DNA from: Bryoerythrophyllum caledonicum
Taxonomy: Eukaryota; Streptophyta; Bryopsida; Pottiales; Pottiaceae
Length of the DNA: 64,000 bases
Reading direction: 5' to 3'
Assembly (NCBI GenBank): GCA_963971425.1
Contig: OZ020517.1
Span: 19,062,904-19,126,903 of the forward strand
Of the stretch, positions 35,709 through 46,942 are shown one piece after another. Positions within the stretch are counted from its first letter, which is position 1. Every line of letters starts with the position of its first letter. The notes under the pieces were generated by a model. That model saw only the letters and a program-made list of their open reading frames with translations. It searched no databases and was not told where the DNA came from. Both the position numbers and the translations under genes were made by a program.

Positions 35709-36102
35709 AATGGGTTGAGATGGAAGCGAACGGGTTAATTATTTTTCAGCAGTGCGACGTTGAGTTTTTAGAGGATAGGCACACTCATTATATACGGCCT
35801 GAATGGAAGTGCGTGCACTGATCGAGGAATTTATCCGAGAACGCGCACATTTCGGCCACTCAATGTAATTAAAGAGTCAGTTTTTGTAACTCTCCACAAA
35901 TCTCCAGCTCAAGAAAGACTCCTATAAAAACGCAGTCCTACCTCAAACACAATGAAATTGAGAACATGCCAGAAGCAAAACATTCAGAGTTTATCTCGTC
36001 ACTCTTTACAACAGCTAAACGAATTGTTTCATCCTGAAACGAGGACAGAAACGTCGTTCCAGACATCAACTCCCTCCGAAAATTCACGACGAGTCTAAGG
36101 TC

Positions 36103-37259
36103 TTAGTTGGTGAAGTTGGGTGCCACAGAGCCGGGCTGCAGGCTCTTGGCCGCGGCAGAAGGTGTGACAGTCGCGGAAGGCGTCACAATGGGCTTCAGCA
36201 GCGCCTCTGGAAGAGGCTTGATGCCCTGCAAGTGAAAGGTGTAGAAGAGCTTGAAGGGGAACACGAGCTGCTGCAGCTTCACCTGGCCGTAGCACCCGGC
36301 GAAGATCCCTGAGCCTCCGGTGATCGCCAGGTACGTATCTTCGTACGTGATGTATGCTCCCTGTCACAACAAAAAAAAGAGAGAGAGCAAATCAACCCTC
36401 AAGTGTCCCAAGTTTTGATCGTGGAGCTAACTTGTGTTAAGTGTTATTGTGATAAGATAGTTTACCTGGACGGAGATGTGGCCGTAATCGCCGAGGTAGA
36501 AGCTGAAGACTGCTTCGTACCGGTCACCTTTCTTCTCGTCGTTGTGAGATATCAGAGTGCACAAACCTGCCGTGATGCCCAGCCTCGTTTGCAACGATCC
36601 GTCGTAGACCTGCAGCCACAACATCCACACGTCATGTCAGATCACGCGGCTAGAAACTAATCCAATGTGTCTTTATCGATTCAGCCGACCCGGCGATGAA
36701 CTCTATGAATCCCAGAGCCATAAAACTCTTAACCCTTGGAAAATGGATGCAAGCTAATTCCACCTCCCCAACACAAGTGAGAAGAAGTTCTGCGCTTAGG
36801 AGAGTCGTAGTAAGAAAGGAAAAATCTCGGGGATGTTCAAAGAGAGGCAGAAGTTAAAAATGGGCTCAAAATACAGTTCTCACGTTTTGAGAAGGCTTCC
36901 TAAAACGCCAAAGCTACTAGAAACCACCAAAGTTGTTGTGAGAAACCGAGCAACTGTGAATAACTCCAGAAGGGTACGCACAAAACAAGATCGGCAAGTG
37001 GAAACTAGGTGCAAGGCGCTCTCTCGCAGTGGTACAACCGAAACCAAAAAACGCAACACCCTCAAAACGTCACGAGAAGGGCGAAGTGTACCTTGTTGGT
37101 TAAGGGGACGAGATCGCCGAGGCCGTTGCGATGGGAGCCATCGGCGTTCTTCTGAGCGCCCAAGGGCAAGAACACGGGGCTGCCGCGGTCCCGCTCGTTG
37201 ATCTCGTACACGCTCAGCGTCTGCACTCCGGCCAACGCCTCGTCTCGCACGCCAGCCAT
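36103..37259 (-). CDS. AOC: Allene oxide cyclase
   Basis: Three exons on the minus strand, 37259-37092, 36609-36466 and 36360-36103, all phase 0, giving 189 residues. It converts the allene oxide made by AOS into cis-(+)-OPDA, the jasmonate precursor, as a trimeric eight-stranded barrel. Signature sequence: [92 protein letters not shown]. The Asn/Glu-rich first strand and the conserved GDYGHIS loop are intact. The ATG at 37259 is preceded in frame by a stop eight codons upstream, so there is no N-terminal transit peptide in this exon, unlike angiosperm AOCs, unless an upstream exon exists. The last ~30 residues are a Ser/Thr/Pro/Ala-rich extension. Confidence 0.95.
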
Positions 37260-38576
37260 GATCGCCACAAAGTCCTCGACTTATCTCAAACTCCAAACCC
37301 CGACAAACAAAACAGAAAAAACAGACCAAACTTCGATGCCAGGCTTGGGAGTGGGATGCAGCACACAGAAATGGCGAAGCCTGAGCTACTACTTGTACGC
37401 TTAGGATGCTGCATCCGGGACTCCAGTTATAATATTCCTAAGAAAAAATGGGAACCTTCCTGTGTGCGTGTTCACAAACACGTGATGAATCGTATTTTTT
37501 TAATTGTTCTGACACTAATTAATAGCAAGGGTATCATGGAAAATTTGATGGAGCGAATATCTGCAGGCATCCTGAATGCCGCGTCACTGCTCACAAGGCT
37601 TGGGACCAGCCCTTATTTTTTTTATTTTTTTTATTTTTGTCGATCTGGAGCCAAATTGCGAAATTTTTATCCGGAGTAAAGAATATCCCGGAAAAAGTGG
37701 GAATTTTTTTATTTCATGTCGCCTAACTTCATTGATGGCCGTTGCTATATCGCCATTTTGCCACTAAAGGACTCCATCCTATAGCCAAAAAGAATGTACA
37801 ATTCTATGTTTATGGAGATGAATTTTCCGATATGGATATTTGGTTTTGTGTGGTTTCAGGAGAAAGCCAGAAGTGCTATAGGGATTTGCCAAAATACCTC
37901 GGTTGAGCGTTGCAGCAAGCCTCAAGCTTGGAAAGGTAGGAGAGGGTAGGGAAAAAGCCCCTATTTTTATGTTGGAGGGGGGCCCTATTTGATCATAGGG
38001 GGACTACGGGGGTAATTTCGGACCGCAGGCCTCAGAGTTGACCAAAAAAATCCCAAAAAAATCCTCTAGAGCCCCGAAAGTTAAAAGGCTAGAAAAATGG
38101 ACCACCCAAGGCTAAGGCTTGGTGCAACGCTCGACCAGGGCGATCCGTGCTACAGCTCCCTGGCCTCTACTGTGGCTATCCCACTAAAACGAAAAATAAG
38201 GGCTGCTTGGGACCACGTGAGAATCGCCAGCTTTACCGACTGTTGACAGGAAGTTTGGCAGCAGCCGCTGTCATTAAACCTCGTGTGCTCCTTTTTTTTT
38301 TCCTTAAATTTTTTTTTTTTAAAGCACAAAACGAAACAAAGTTTGATTGCAAAAAAGAAGCCCCTCGTTTGCTCTTTTCAGGAGGTGTTCAGAGCATGCG
38401 CAACAGTTGCAAGGAATAAGTTGAGGTGCCGAAGCAGTCTTGTTGGTGGTGGTCCTGTCACGAGGTCACCGATATTTTTAGAAATGATGGCATGCCATAT
38501 CATACTACGTCATACTTTATACTATTGTACGTCTTGTTGACCTTCTTGTAAGCATGACACCCTCCATAAGCAAATG
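37260..38576. other. Gene-free stretch (AOC upstream region)
   Basis: AOC promoter side and intergenic DNA with poly-A/T tracts. No gene or clear element is seen. Confidence 0.5.
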
Positions 38577-38722
38577 TACATGAGTGTGGTGGGGTGACTT
38601 ATGACCCCCATCTTATCGCTTCAGTATGTCACGTTGAACCCATCTGGTCACCCAGGTCCCAATCCGAGATTCCAGGGATCAGATGGGGGTTGAAAGCCAC
38701 CCCCACCGCACTCACGTGTGTA
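38577..38722. repeat. Short foldback element
   Basis: A left arm (38581-~38616, TGAGTGTGGTGGGGTGAC..., then ACCCCCATCTTAT) pairs with the inverse complement at ~38679-38714 (ATCAGATGGGGGTTGAAAGCC, then CCCCCACCGCACTCA). A ~145-bp hairpin with a few mismatches, MITE-like. Confidence 0.6.
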
Positions 38723-38773
38723 TGCTAAATGTCAGCTTGTGTGTCACCCCTTTGCTTTATGACCTTCTCTTAA

Positions 38774-39543
38774 CCCCTAAAGGACCGTGACAATTTCACA
38801 CCAAAAAACACTTCAAAATTGTTGATTCTAGTGCAATGAGTAAGGAAGGAAAAAAAACCTTATATTTGTCTTTTTCACCGTAGGCTCCCCATGAAGACTT
38901 TCTAAGTAACATACTCACAAAATTTCATACATTTGCACGTCACGGATTGAAAGATTATAGTGTTTGAAGTCAATAAAATGGTTCATTTTCTTCCCTTCGT
39001 TGAGTGGATCAGTAGACTTTAACTTCACTTGGTATCCAATTTTGCACTGCACAAGAGCTAAATTTTTTACCATTGTGTTAAGCATGATGTTAGTTCCCTA
39101 TACACCAATTTTTAGAGGTAGAGAAGGGGTGTAGCATATTCAAAACAAGTGTGCAAGGAGTGAAGGTTCAAAAATTGTCAAGTCACGGTTTATTTTTTTG
39201 AGAATTTAATATGTTTTAGAACGATAATCTAAACGGTCAATGAGAATGTTTACACCACATATTGTTGTAGAAAAAATAAAAAGTGAAAAATATGAAGATT
39301 TCTAGGTTTCATGTAGAAAAGATGAAGTATTTTCTCTGCAGCCCAAAATGTGTAAAAATATTTGACTTGAGTTTTTTTTAAAATTTACCCTAAAGACAAG
39401 ATTTTTTTTTTTACGTTTTCAAAAAAGGTAATACTCTCTACATGTATGGAAAATCTCAATGTCAATAGAGACTTCTAGCAAAACTTTGGAGCTGCCCAAA
39501 GTCCCCATTTCTAACTTTGAGTGGTACTAACTTTCAAACCATG

Positions 39544-39635
<92 letters not shown>

Positions 39636-39763
39636 ATCCATGGAGCTCTTATCAGGGACAATCTAGCATAAAAGTTGCCCAATAAAAAATATTTTTTGTT
39701 GAATTTTAGGAACATGCCCAAAATCAAAATCGTCCTCCCAAAGGACACTTGGTCTTTTAGGGG
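38774..39763. mobile_element. TTAA-flanked inverted-repeat element (copy 4)
   Basis: 990 bp between TTAA at 38770-38773 and 39764-39767. Ends CCCCTAAAGGACCG and GGTCTTTTAGGGG. It is the closest relative of copy 2 over most of its length. A dinucleotide microsatellite has grown inside it. Confidence 0.8.
39550..39636. repeat. (TA)n(TG)n microsatellite
   Basis: About 30 TA units followed by about 14 TG units, inside TTAA element copy 4. Any protein read through it is spurious. Confidence 0.97.
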
Positions 39764-39767
39764 TTAA

Positions 39768-41391
39768 AGTAGTATTTGGGACCACATGGAGAGGTGACTT
39801 GGCTTGGAAAGAGTGTCGGGACCTACTAGTCAACTCTTTTGGAACTTGGGGTACTATGGGCCATATTTAACTAAATTTGGACCTTGCAAAGTCAATAAAT
39901 AAAGATTTTTGCTAATTTGATTGGAAATCTCTCAAAGATGTGAGATAAAATCAATTCAATTCAGAGTGAAGTCCCTTGTATAGAGGTTGCTTGACAAAAA
40001 TAAATTTACTATGGAGCCTTGAAATTCATCTAGAAATCTCCTAATAAAACGTACAATTCAAAGTCTATATTTGACGTGAAAGTCCACATTTAGTTGAATA
40101 TGGCATTGGTGGGAGGTTTAGCTTGCACTAGAAGTGCCCAAAGACATTGATTGCATTACTACTCTTTCTTTTCATCTGTGTAACAAGAAGAATGCATGAA
40201 ATTCAAAATTATCCATTTTGATCAATACAAAAATCTCACCATCTCATTGTCTTTTGCAAGGACTTTCAGGAAAACATTAAATTATTTCATTTTCTATTTT
40301 GTCATGGAGTTTGAGATCCTACCAAATCTTGAAATAAATCATTGGTGCAAATATACAATTAAGTGATTATTTTTTAAATTTAGATATATTCTCATTTTCA
40401 AAGAATTTATGTGAAATTGCAAATTCCAATTGTACCAGATTGATATGCACTTGATTTGAAATATGCTGAGTAACTCCAAAATCAGTTTTGGTACATTTGT
40501 GTAGTGTTTTTAATCCGTATAGAACCAATTGTCCAAAATGTGGCTATTCGGATACTTTGACATGTTCAAATACTGTCAATTTTCTAGTAATATTTTCTTA
40601 TGATTTTTTTCAAAGATACGTGTTTGGATTAAGAATTTATAAAAGATTGAGATCACCAAAAAAATGTAATATTTTTGTCTAAATTTGAACCTCTTATTGT
40701 AACCTTGTTACAAGATTTTTTGAGATATGTTAAACATTTTTTAATGGAGATATTAATATACTTCAATTTTCTTGGACAAATACCTTACGTGATATATAAT
40801 GTGTTATAAAGAGTAATGACTTAGTGTAGCATGAAAGGTTCATTTTATCAAGAAGACTTAGGGTGCTAATTTTATAAAATTAGGGAGCAAGTTGTCTATT
40901 AAATTTGCCTTAAATGCTATAATCTTCCAATCCATGCAATCAAAAATTATATAAAAGGTTTGATGTGTTTTTTAAATAATATATGAACGGCTTGAAGTAG
41001 AATAATTTTTTTTTTGTATTGTCATGTATAATATTGGCACTATTGGCAATGGTTTTGAAGTTCTATATCTATCAACATGGTTGTGGTCTTTTAGTTGCCA
41101 TATTCATCAAAATCCAGACTTTTGAAAGTCCAGAATGATCCAAATTTGAATTCGTTGTAAAATTTCGTTGAATTAAACTGTTATTTTTTAATAAAAATCC
41201 ATTATTCCCTAAAATTTGACGTAGAAATTCTATCAATCCATGAAATCATGAACTTTACATCAATCAAAACATTGTGGTACTGTTTAATGAAGTTCATCTA
41301 GGAACTGTAACCTGAATTATTGGAAAACATGGGATCTTTCCTACCACTCATTCAGGTATTTGAAATTTCATCTCAAAGACTGATGCTCAAC
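39768..41391. other. AT-rich gene-free stretch
   Basis: 1.6 kb of AT-rich DNA with no supportable gene, RNA or element ends. Confidence 0.5.
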
Positions 41392-41393
41392 TA

Positions 41394-41919
41394 CACTAAG
41401 AATGATGTTTAGTGTAGTGGTACAAATAGTGTACTTACCCTAGTACACTATTTGTAATAAGTTGACAATTAGTGTTAGTTTACAAAAAGAAACTCTGATT
41501 TCATATTGGTGGCCAACCCATGCATCTCCTCCTTTGCAACTTTCTAAAGGCCACAACTCACTCAAATTTTGTCCAAATTGGGCATATGAGGTGTTTTATA
41601 ACATCTAAAGAAAATGTAGATGCCAAAAACCACCTTTTATGCCAAATTCGGATCAAATTTGAGTGAGTTATGCTCTTTAGAAGATTGTTGATAAGATACT
41701 ATGACAGCTCTTGACATCTGGACTTTTTTTTTTACTTCTAGTATTGATACACTAAATGTGCACAAGTGAAAAAAATATGTATTGCGATCTTTACTAGAAT
41801 TGACAAATAATATACTAGTTGGCATGTAGTGTACAATTATGTCACTACACTAAATGCCTTGTTTGCAATTGGTGTATGGGTTTGCATTTAGTGTATACTA
41901 CACTAAATATCATTTTAGT
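41394..41919. mobile_element. CACTAAA double-palindrome family element (copy B)
   Basis: 526 bp between TA (41392-41393) and TA (41920-41921). Left end CACTAAG-AATGATG-TTTAGTGTAGT; right end ACTACACTAAA-TATCATT-TTAGT with one base lost. Interior family blocks include AGTGGTACAAATAGTGTAC on the left and ATACACTAAATGTGCACAAGTG on the right. Non-coding. Confidence 0.75.
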
Positions 41920-42147
41920 TACATACATGAGAACCTCAATTGTTTGCCTAACATCATTGCTCGAACTTGAATAAAAATATGATTATTGAATCACTCTAAG
42001 AAGTAAGAGGAATACTTTACAGTAGTGACGTTACATCTGAATATTTTGAAGCCTCTCATTTCCATATGACAATGAACATCCATATATGCACTACATTAAA
42101 TTATGATGTTTAGTGTAGGGGACACTAAATGCAAATTAGGACACTAA

Positions 42148-42867
42148 GGGGCGGTTTACACTACGAACCAAGAACTCGTCCCATGCACCTCTAAAATTTG
42201 TGATTGGCTCCATCAACTCGTTTTGGGATGACTTGGGTTTACACTACGAGGAAACAAGAAAAGTGGCCAAAGGATTTGAGGTCCTCAGAAGACCTAGAAA
42301 TAGGCCTAGTGGATAATGTTGAAGGGTCCCCCGGATTTTGCGGTGAGAGAGGCAAAAAGGGTTCTCTCATTGGTGAAACGAGGAGACCATGGGCCTGAAA
42401 TGCCGTTTTATTATTTTTAAATTGTTTTTTTTGTTTTTTTTTGTTTTTTTGTTTTTTTTGGAGGGGGCCCAACGTTATAGTAGATACAATGGCGGCCACC
42501 CTTTTTGTATTTTTGGCTTGTTTTATTTTCTTTGTTATTTTAGGCAATATTGCCTTTCTCATGCATTCATTAAAAAAATCACCACGCCCACTTTTTAGTA
42601 CATGGTCATTCCTCCCGGTTCAAGTTCGGTTTACACTTAGTGAGAGGCCCAACGGCTTTAAAAATTACATTTTTCTGAAGTGTGACCATGGAAGTGTGAC
42701 CATGAAGTGTGACCATGGAAGTGTGACCATGGAAGTGTGACCATGAAGTGTGACCATGGAAGTGTGACCATGGAAGTGTGACCATGAAGTGTGATCATGG
42801 AAGTGTGACCATGGAATTAATCCATTTTCCTTGGTTACGGCTCTTGGTCTGTAGTGTAAACCGCCCC
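42148..42867. mobile_element. PIF/Harbinger-like MITE nested in copy C
   Basis: Terminal inverted repeats of 26 bp with two mismatches: left GGGGCGGTTTACACTAC..., right the inverse of the same. It is flanked by a 3-bp duplication TAA (42145-42147 and 42868-42870). A TWA target and G-rich ends are characteristic of the PIF/Harbinger superfamily. No transposase. It carries an internal tandem array. Confidence 0.75.
42678..42813. repeat. Tandem array of AAGTGTGACCATG(G)
   Basis: About ten units of 13-14 bp (AAGTGTGACCATG with or without an extra G), ending in one variant (GATCATGG). A minisatellite in the MITE. No unique spacers, so it is not a CRISPR array. Confidence 0.9.
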
Positions 42868-43004
42868 TAATTGCGAACTACGCATTTAGTGTAGGAACAA
42901 TGTGGTACACTAAATGCCAACTACAACACTATATGCAAACTTTAGTAAAGTTTGAAATTGACTTGTTGACAATTACACTAAAAATGATGTTTAGTGTAGT
43001 ACAG

Positions 43005-43139
43005 GCCTTCTCCGGAGTACAATAGTAGAGTGCAGAGACTTCTTGACATAGAGGTTGAGGAGGTTAATGAGGAAGAGGACTTGGAGAAGAAGAGGCAAGT
43101 GTGGATGGGAGAACAAGACTCGGAGCCTTTGTATGCTAG
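43005..43139 (+). pseudogene. Exon-like acidic coding fragment interrupted by transposon copy D
   Basis: About 45 codons stay open with strong coding character: PSPEYNSRVQRLLDIEVEE, then an Asp/Glu/Lys-rich helix (EEDLEKKRQVWMGEQ) and DSEPLYAS. It is preceded by an acceptor-like TAGTACAG at 42997-43004. If copy D (43142-46650) and one TA are removed, the frame continues at 46653 into a Ser-rich stretch (SSGSSRTPSASSS). I recognise no family. It may be an old host exon or transposon-encoded sequence. Confidence 0.35.
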
Positions 43140-43893
43140 TACACTAAATATCACTTTTAGTGTAGTATCACGAATAGTGTACTTATCATTGTACACTATT
43201 CGTGAATAAGTTTACAAATAGTGTTAGCCACCAAAATCATCAATGATACCCCAATCAACCACCTACCCGGCCGCCATGTCTTAATTGACCACCTACCCTC
43301 ATTCTCAATTCCATATTATCCCTTCTAGCATTTGCTGATTTCATCACTCTTGGACTTTGATGTTGCATTCAGGAAACTTTGCATCTTTCAGTTTACATGT
43401 GTGAGGTGAGCTTGGTCTTGGGGTTATCTACTCTTCGGGTAAGGCAAGATTTTCAGGGTTCCATGCTGGTCCCATGCTTCCAGACTTCTTGACGGTGCGC
43501 AGGTATTTTCTATTGCCCAAGTTATTTTTCTGATGCCCATTTTTTAACTTCCAGTGGAGTATTTCTTAACAACAAAATTATTTCTGGTCGTTGGTCTGCT
43601 CGACGGGGGGCTTATACTTCCAGGCTTTGGGGTGGGGCGATCATTTCGCAGGCAACAGTTATGGGATAAAACCATTTACGGGCAAGCGCATGTGGGCAGG
43701 GAGAGATAAGTCAGAGCCAACAACAGTGACGTACTAGTGCCAAGAGTGACGAGCTAGTGGAGCCAGTTGTATCAGTTCCAGCGCCATCAATCATCATACC
43801 ATTTGCCAACGTTGTCACTATTGCAATCAGTGACGCAGTTACCACAGTACCATTTGCAAACGCCACCTAGGCCGTCTACACATATTAGTAGGC

Positions 43894-45485
43894 ATGCATG
43901 ACTTTCATCCTCTGTCGAAACGTCTAGTAGAAATCATGAACTCCATTTTTCATCTTTCAAGGATGGAGCTCGACGTTCGTGCACCACGGCCGCGAGCCTT
44001 GCACCAGGTTCCAACAATACAAACCCGCCAAAACATTGTCACGTGGATGATCGAAGACGAATTGTTGCGTGGGAGCCTCGGGTTGTACGGCCGCACGGTA
44101 CGCACGTTCCATAAGCACTTCAGGGGCAAACACTCCACCAACCTCGTCCGTGCAAGCCGTTGGTGGGCCCAATGACATTCTCTTGCGCTAATAGAGGAGC
44201 CGACAACAAGCCAAGCCATTTCATTCACTCAGAGCAATTTCGGCAAAAGGAAGTGTTTTCTCATTAAAGCTAGAACCGGACGAGGACCAAGGTGGTCAGC
44301 ATGGGTCCTTTGGCTTTACCCATTGCTGCTATAATCTTTTGAGGTATCTAAGCGTTTGGGGGTAAAATTCTCTCCTACCCTCCTAATTGAACTCGCCCTC
44401 TCAATACTTTTAGCGTTGAACTCTCCTTACATCGCACACTCTCGGGACCCCAAAGATGATAGACCTATAAAAGATAAAATCACACACTCATGGATTCAAC
44501 ATTTTATGGATGCAAATAACATAGTTTTGCTTTCACAACGTGGTCCATTAACATGTAGCCCCGAAAAAGAAGCTCAAATAGAAATGAATATTGCTCATCA
44601 TTTAGGACTTTTGCAACGAGGTTTTGCATCCGGTGAATTTAATGAGAATCTTGTTGAAATTTAGATGAGACACATTTCACCATAAATATGGACAACGGTA
44701 GAACATTAGGGTTTCGTGGAGATTGTTCGGTAAAATATGCCGATGTAGTTGTGGGAGGAGAATCAATGACAATGGTTGTTAGGATTTCGGGTGGACGTAG
44801 GGCAATGATAGAATCCCCCATGATTATATTTAGCAATGAAAATAGAAATTCCCCCATCCGAGGATTAGAAGATTCTATCCTTGGCGTGTTTTACCGTACG
44901 GGCCCAAAAGGATGGATGGACCAATGCATCTTTCCTCAATACTTTGAGGAACCACGAGCATTTCAACCCGACATTTATAACCGTACAAAAATAGTGTGGG
45001 TTGATAATTGTTCGGGCCATAATCTATCCCCTAGATTAGCGGAGGTATTAGTTCAAAAAAGAACCGTTTTAAGATATTTACCTCTATGTGCCACTCACCT
45101 ATGTCAACCCGCGGATACTTTTATTATGTCAAAAATAAAAGATGCGTGGACAAGGCAATGGGAAATGAAGAAATCGGAGCTCATTCAAAGTGATGCATGG
45201 CAAAATATTCCGCGCGGAGACAATCAATGGTCCAATAAACTTCTTGATCCCGGTAAAAGATTTTTTCTCCAATTGGCAGCCGATTCCATTGAAGAAGTTA
45301 ATCAGTTACTAGATTGTGATAATATGTCTTATGCTCGTAAATCTATGATTAGATGTGATTTAGCTTTAGGGCTAGATGGCATGTGGAATACTAATCAATT
45401 ATTTTTACACCTTCAAGAGATTGTTGCAAAATATCGTCAATATTCTGAAGGATTAGAAGTGCCTCATTTGCCTACGGCAACTTAA
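43894..45485 (+). pseudogene. Pogo/Tigger-like DDE transposase, broken
   Basis: The N-terminal part (43894-44175) has a helical region (TRQNIVTWMIEDELL, GRTVRTFHKHFRGKH) fitting a DNA-binding HTH. After stops near 44175 and 44340 the frame resumes at 44356. A one-base frameshift in the T-run near 44660 moves it into the frame holding the first catalytic Asp (DETHF). The 44688-45485 part has the second Asp in VWVDNCSGHN and the third in LCQPADTFIMSKIKDAW, with 36 residues between them, as in the DDE_1/pogo family. The enzyme would catalyse cut-and-paste transposition at TA. At least three lesions make this copy inactive, but all catalytic residues are still readable. Confidence 0.8.
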
Positions 45486-45524
45486 AATCATATATCATCA
45501 ACCCCTTACTTTATCTACCCCTTA

Positions 45525-46000
45525 CTTTTTCTAACCCTTACTTTCTCAAATCCTTACTTTTTGTACCCTTACTTTCCAAACCTTTATTTTTTCAACCCTT
45601 TATTTTTTCAACCACTTACTTTTTCTAACCTTAAAATTTTCAAATCCTTACTTTTTCTAACCCTTACTTTTTCAACCACTTACTTTTCTAACCCTTACTT
45701 TTTCAACTCCTTACTTTTTCTAACCCTTACTTTTCCAACCCCTTACTTTGTCAACTCCTTACTTTTTGAAATCCTTACTTTTTCAACCCCTTGCTTTTTC
45801 AAATCCTTTCTTTTTCAAATCCTTACTTTTTCAATTTCTTACTTTTTTTAAACCCTTACTTTTTCAATCCCTTACTTTGGTACCCCTTCCTTTTTGTAAC
45901 CTTTACTATTTCAAATCCTACTTTTTTTCAACCCCTTACTTTTCCTAATCCTTAATTTTTCAATCCCTTACTTTTTCAAATCCTTAGTTTTTCAAATGTA
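45525..46000. repeat. TTACTTTTTCAA-type minisatellite
   Basis: A long run of imperfect 12-18-bp units (CCTTACTTTTTCAACC, TCTAACCC variants) downstream of the transposase inside copy D. A related array lies in copy E. The Phe/Leu/Thr-rich frames across it are artefacts. Confidence 0.9.
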
Positions 46001-46652
46001 TTGTTTTTCAACTGTCTTCTATCTCAAATATTTTCTTTTTTAATCTTTTACTTTTGTAGTCCTTTATTTTTAAAGCACTTTTTAAAAAGAATACTTCTGA
46101 AAAAGTTTACTTTTTCAGTGTGGTCTTTCAATCATATACTTCTAAAAAGTTTTGTGTTTCTATTTGTTTATTTTTTGAAATGAACATTTTTCAAATGTCT
46201 CCTTTTCAAATGTATATTTATTCAAATGTATATTTCTTTAATTGTTTCCATTTTCAAAATTTTCCAATCTTCTATTTTCAAATGTTTCCTATTTTTGCAA
46301 TTCCACTTTTCTTCCATATCTAGGTTCTTCTCTCAATCTTTTATTTTCCTTATCAATTTTTGGTGTTCATTCCATTCTAAATTCTATTTTATCCACATGT
46401 TGTTTTTTTTCTAAATGTACTTAAATCTTTGTCGCTTCTAATACTCAAAATGTACACATAATCTTCTTCTATCTTGATACACTAAATGTGCACAAGTGAA
46501 AAAGTTTATACTGTAGTCTTAAGTGGAATTCACAAATAGTGTAGTAGTTGACATTTAGTGTAATGATTTCTCACTACACTAATTGCCGAGTTCACAATTA
46601 GTGTACGGGTTTGCTTTTCGTGTCCACTACATTAAAAGTGATATTTAGTGTA

Positions 46653-46940
46653 GTGGTAGTTCCAGAACCCCTAGTGCTTCTAGTTCATATTATTATTTTT
46701 TGTAGCAGTGACACAGATTCTAATTGCATTTCAACACAATGATTCTTATTGCTCTGTAATTCCATTTGCTAATATGTAATGAGACTAAAAGGACCAATAC
46801 TGATTTTGTGACTACAGGATTGTATCCTGGTTCACGTAGTTGAGGTTGTTTGCTTTCAAATTTCATATCCACCACCAATGGTTTTGGAGGTTGAGGATGC
46901 GGAACAATCGAGCATTCCAGCCATGCAAGCCTTTGCTGAC
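46653..46940 (+). other. Short spacer with coding-like pieces between copies D and E
   Basis: Begins with the possible continuation of the fragment at 43005 (Ser-rich, ~15 codons to a stop). It ends with a second short open piece directly before copy E (MVLEVEDAEQSSIPAMQAFAD). Both are short. They may be remnants of one host gene in which D and E inserted. Confidence 0.3.
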
Positions 46941-46942
46941 TA

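Larger units (their letters stand above)
42094..42996. mobile_element. CACTAAA double-palindrome family element (copy C), interrupted
   Basis: Ends CATTAAA-TTATGATG-TTTAGTG (TA at 42092) and CACTAAA-AATGATG-TTTAGTG (TA at 42997). Unlike the other copies, the centres of the two ends match in the same orientation rather than inverted. A separate 720-bp element is inserted inside. Without it the copy is only ~180 bp. Confidence 0.6.
43142..46650 (+). mobile_element. CACTAAA double-palindrome transposon with pogo-like transposase (copy D)
   Basis: 3,509 bp bounded by TA (43140-43141 and 46651-46652). The 25-bp ends are inverse complements with one mismatch; left CACTAAA-TATCACT-TTTAGTGTAGT. The left subterminal region (AATAGTGTACTTATC, GTACACTATTCGTG) and the right one (ATACACTAAATGTGCACAAGTG, then CACAATTAGTGTACGGG) match the small copies. 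The centre holds a DDE transposase (43894-45485). A TA target plus a pogo-type enzyme is consistent with the Tc1/mariner/pogo superfamily, so this is the likely source type for the non-coding copies. Confidence 0.75.

Noticed and set aside
42678-42813. CRISPR-like array
   Set aside because: Contiguous 13-14-bp tandem units without spacers in a plant MITE. It is a minisatellite.
45561-46424. Phe/Leu/Ser/Thr-rich plus-strand open frames
   Set aside because: They read through the TTACTTTTTCAA minisatellite, and three frames are open at once because the repeat lacks stops.
43142-46650. Classification of copy D as a CACTA (En/Spm) element because its ends start CACTA
   Set aside because: CACTA elements duplicate 3 bp and encode a different transposase. 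Here every copy is flanked by TA and the enzyme is pogo-like.
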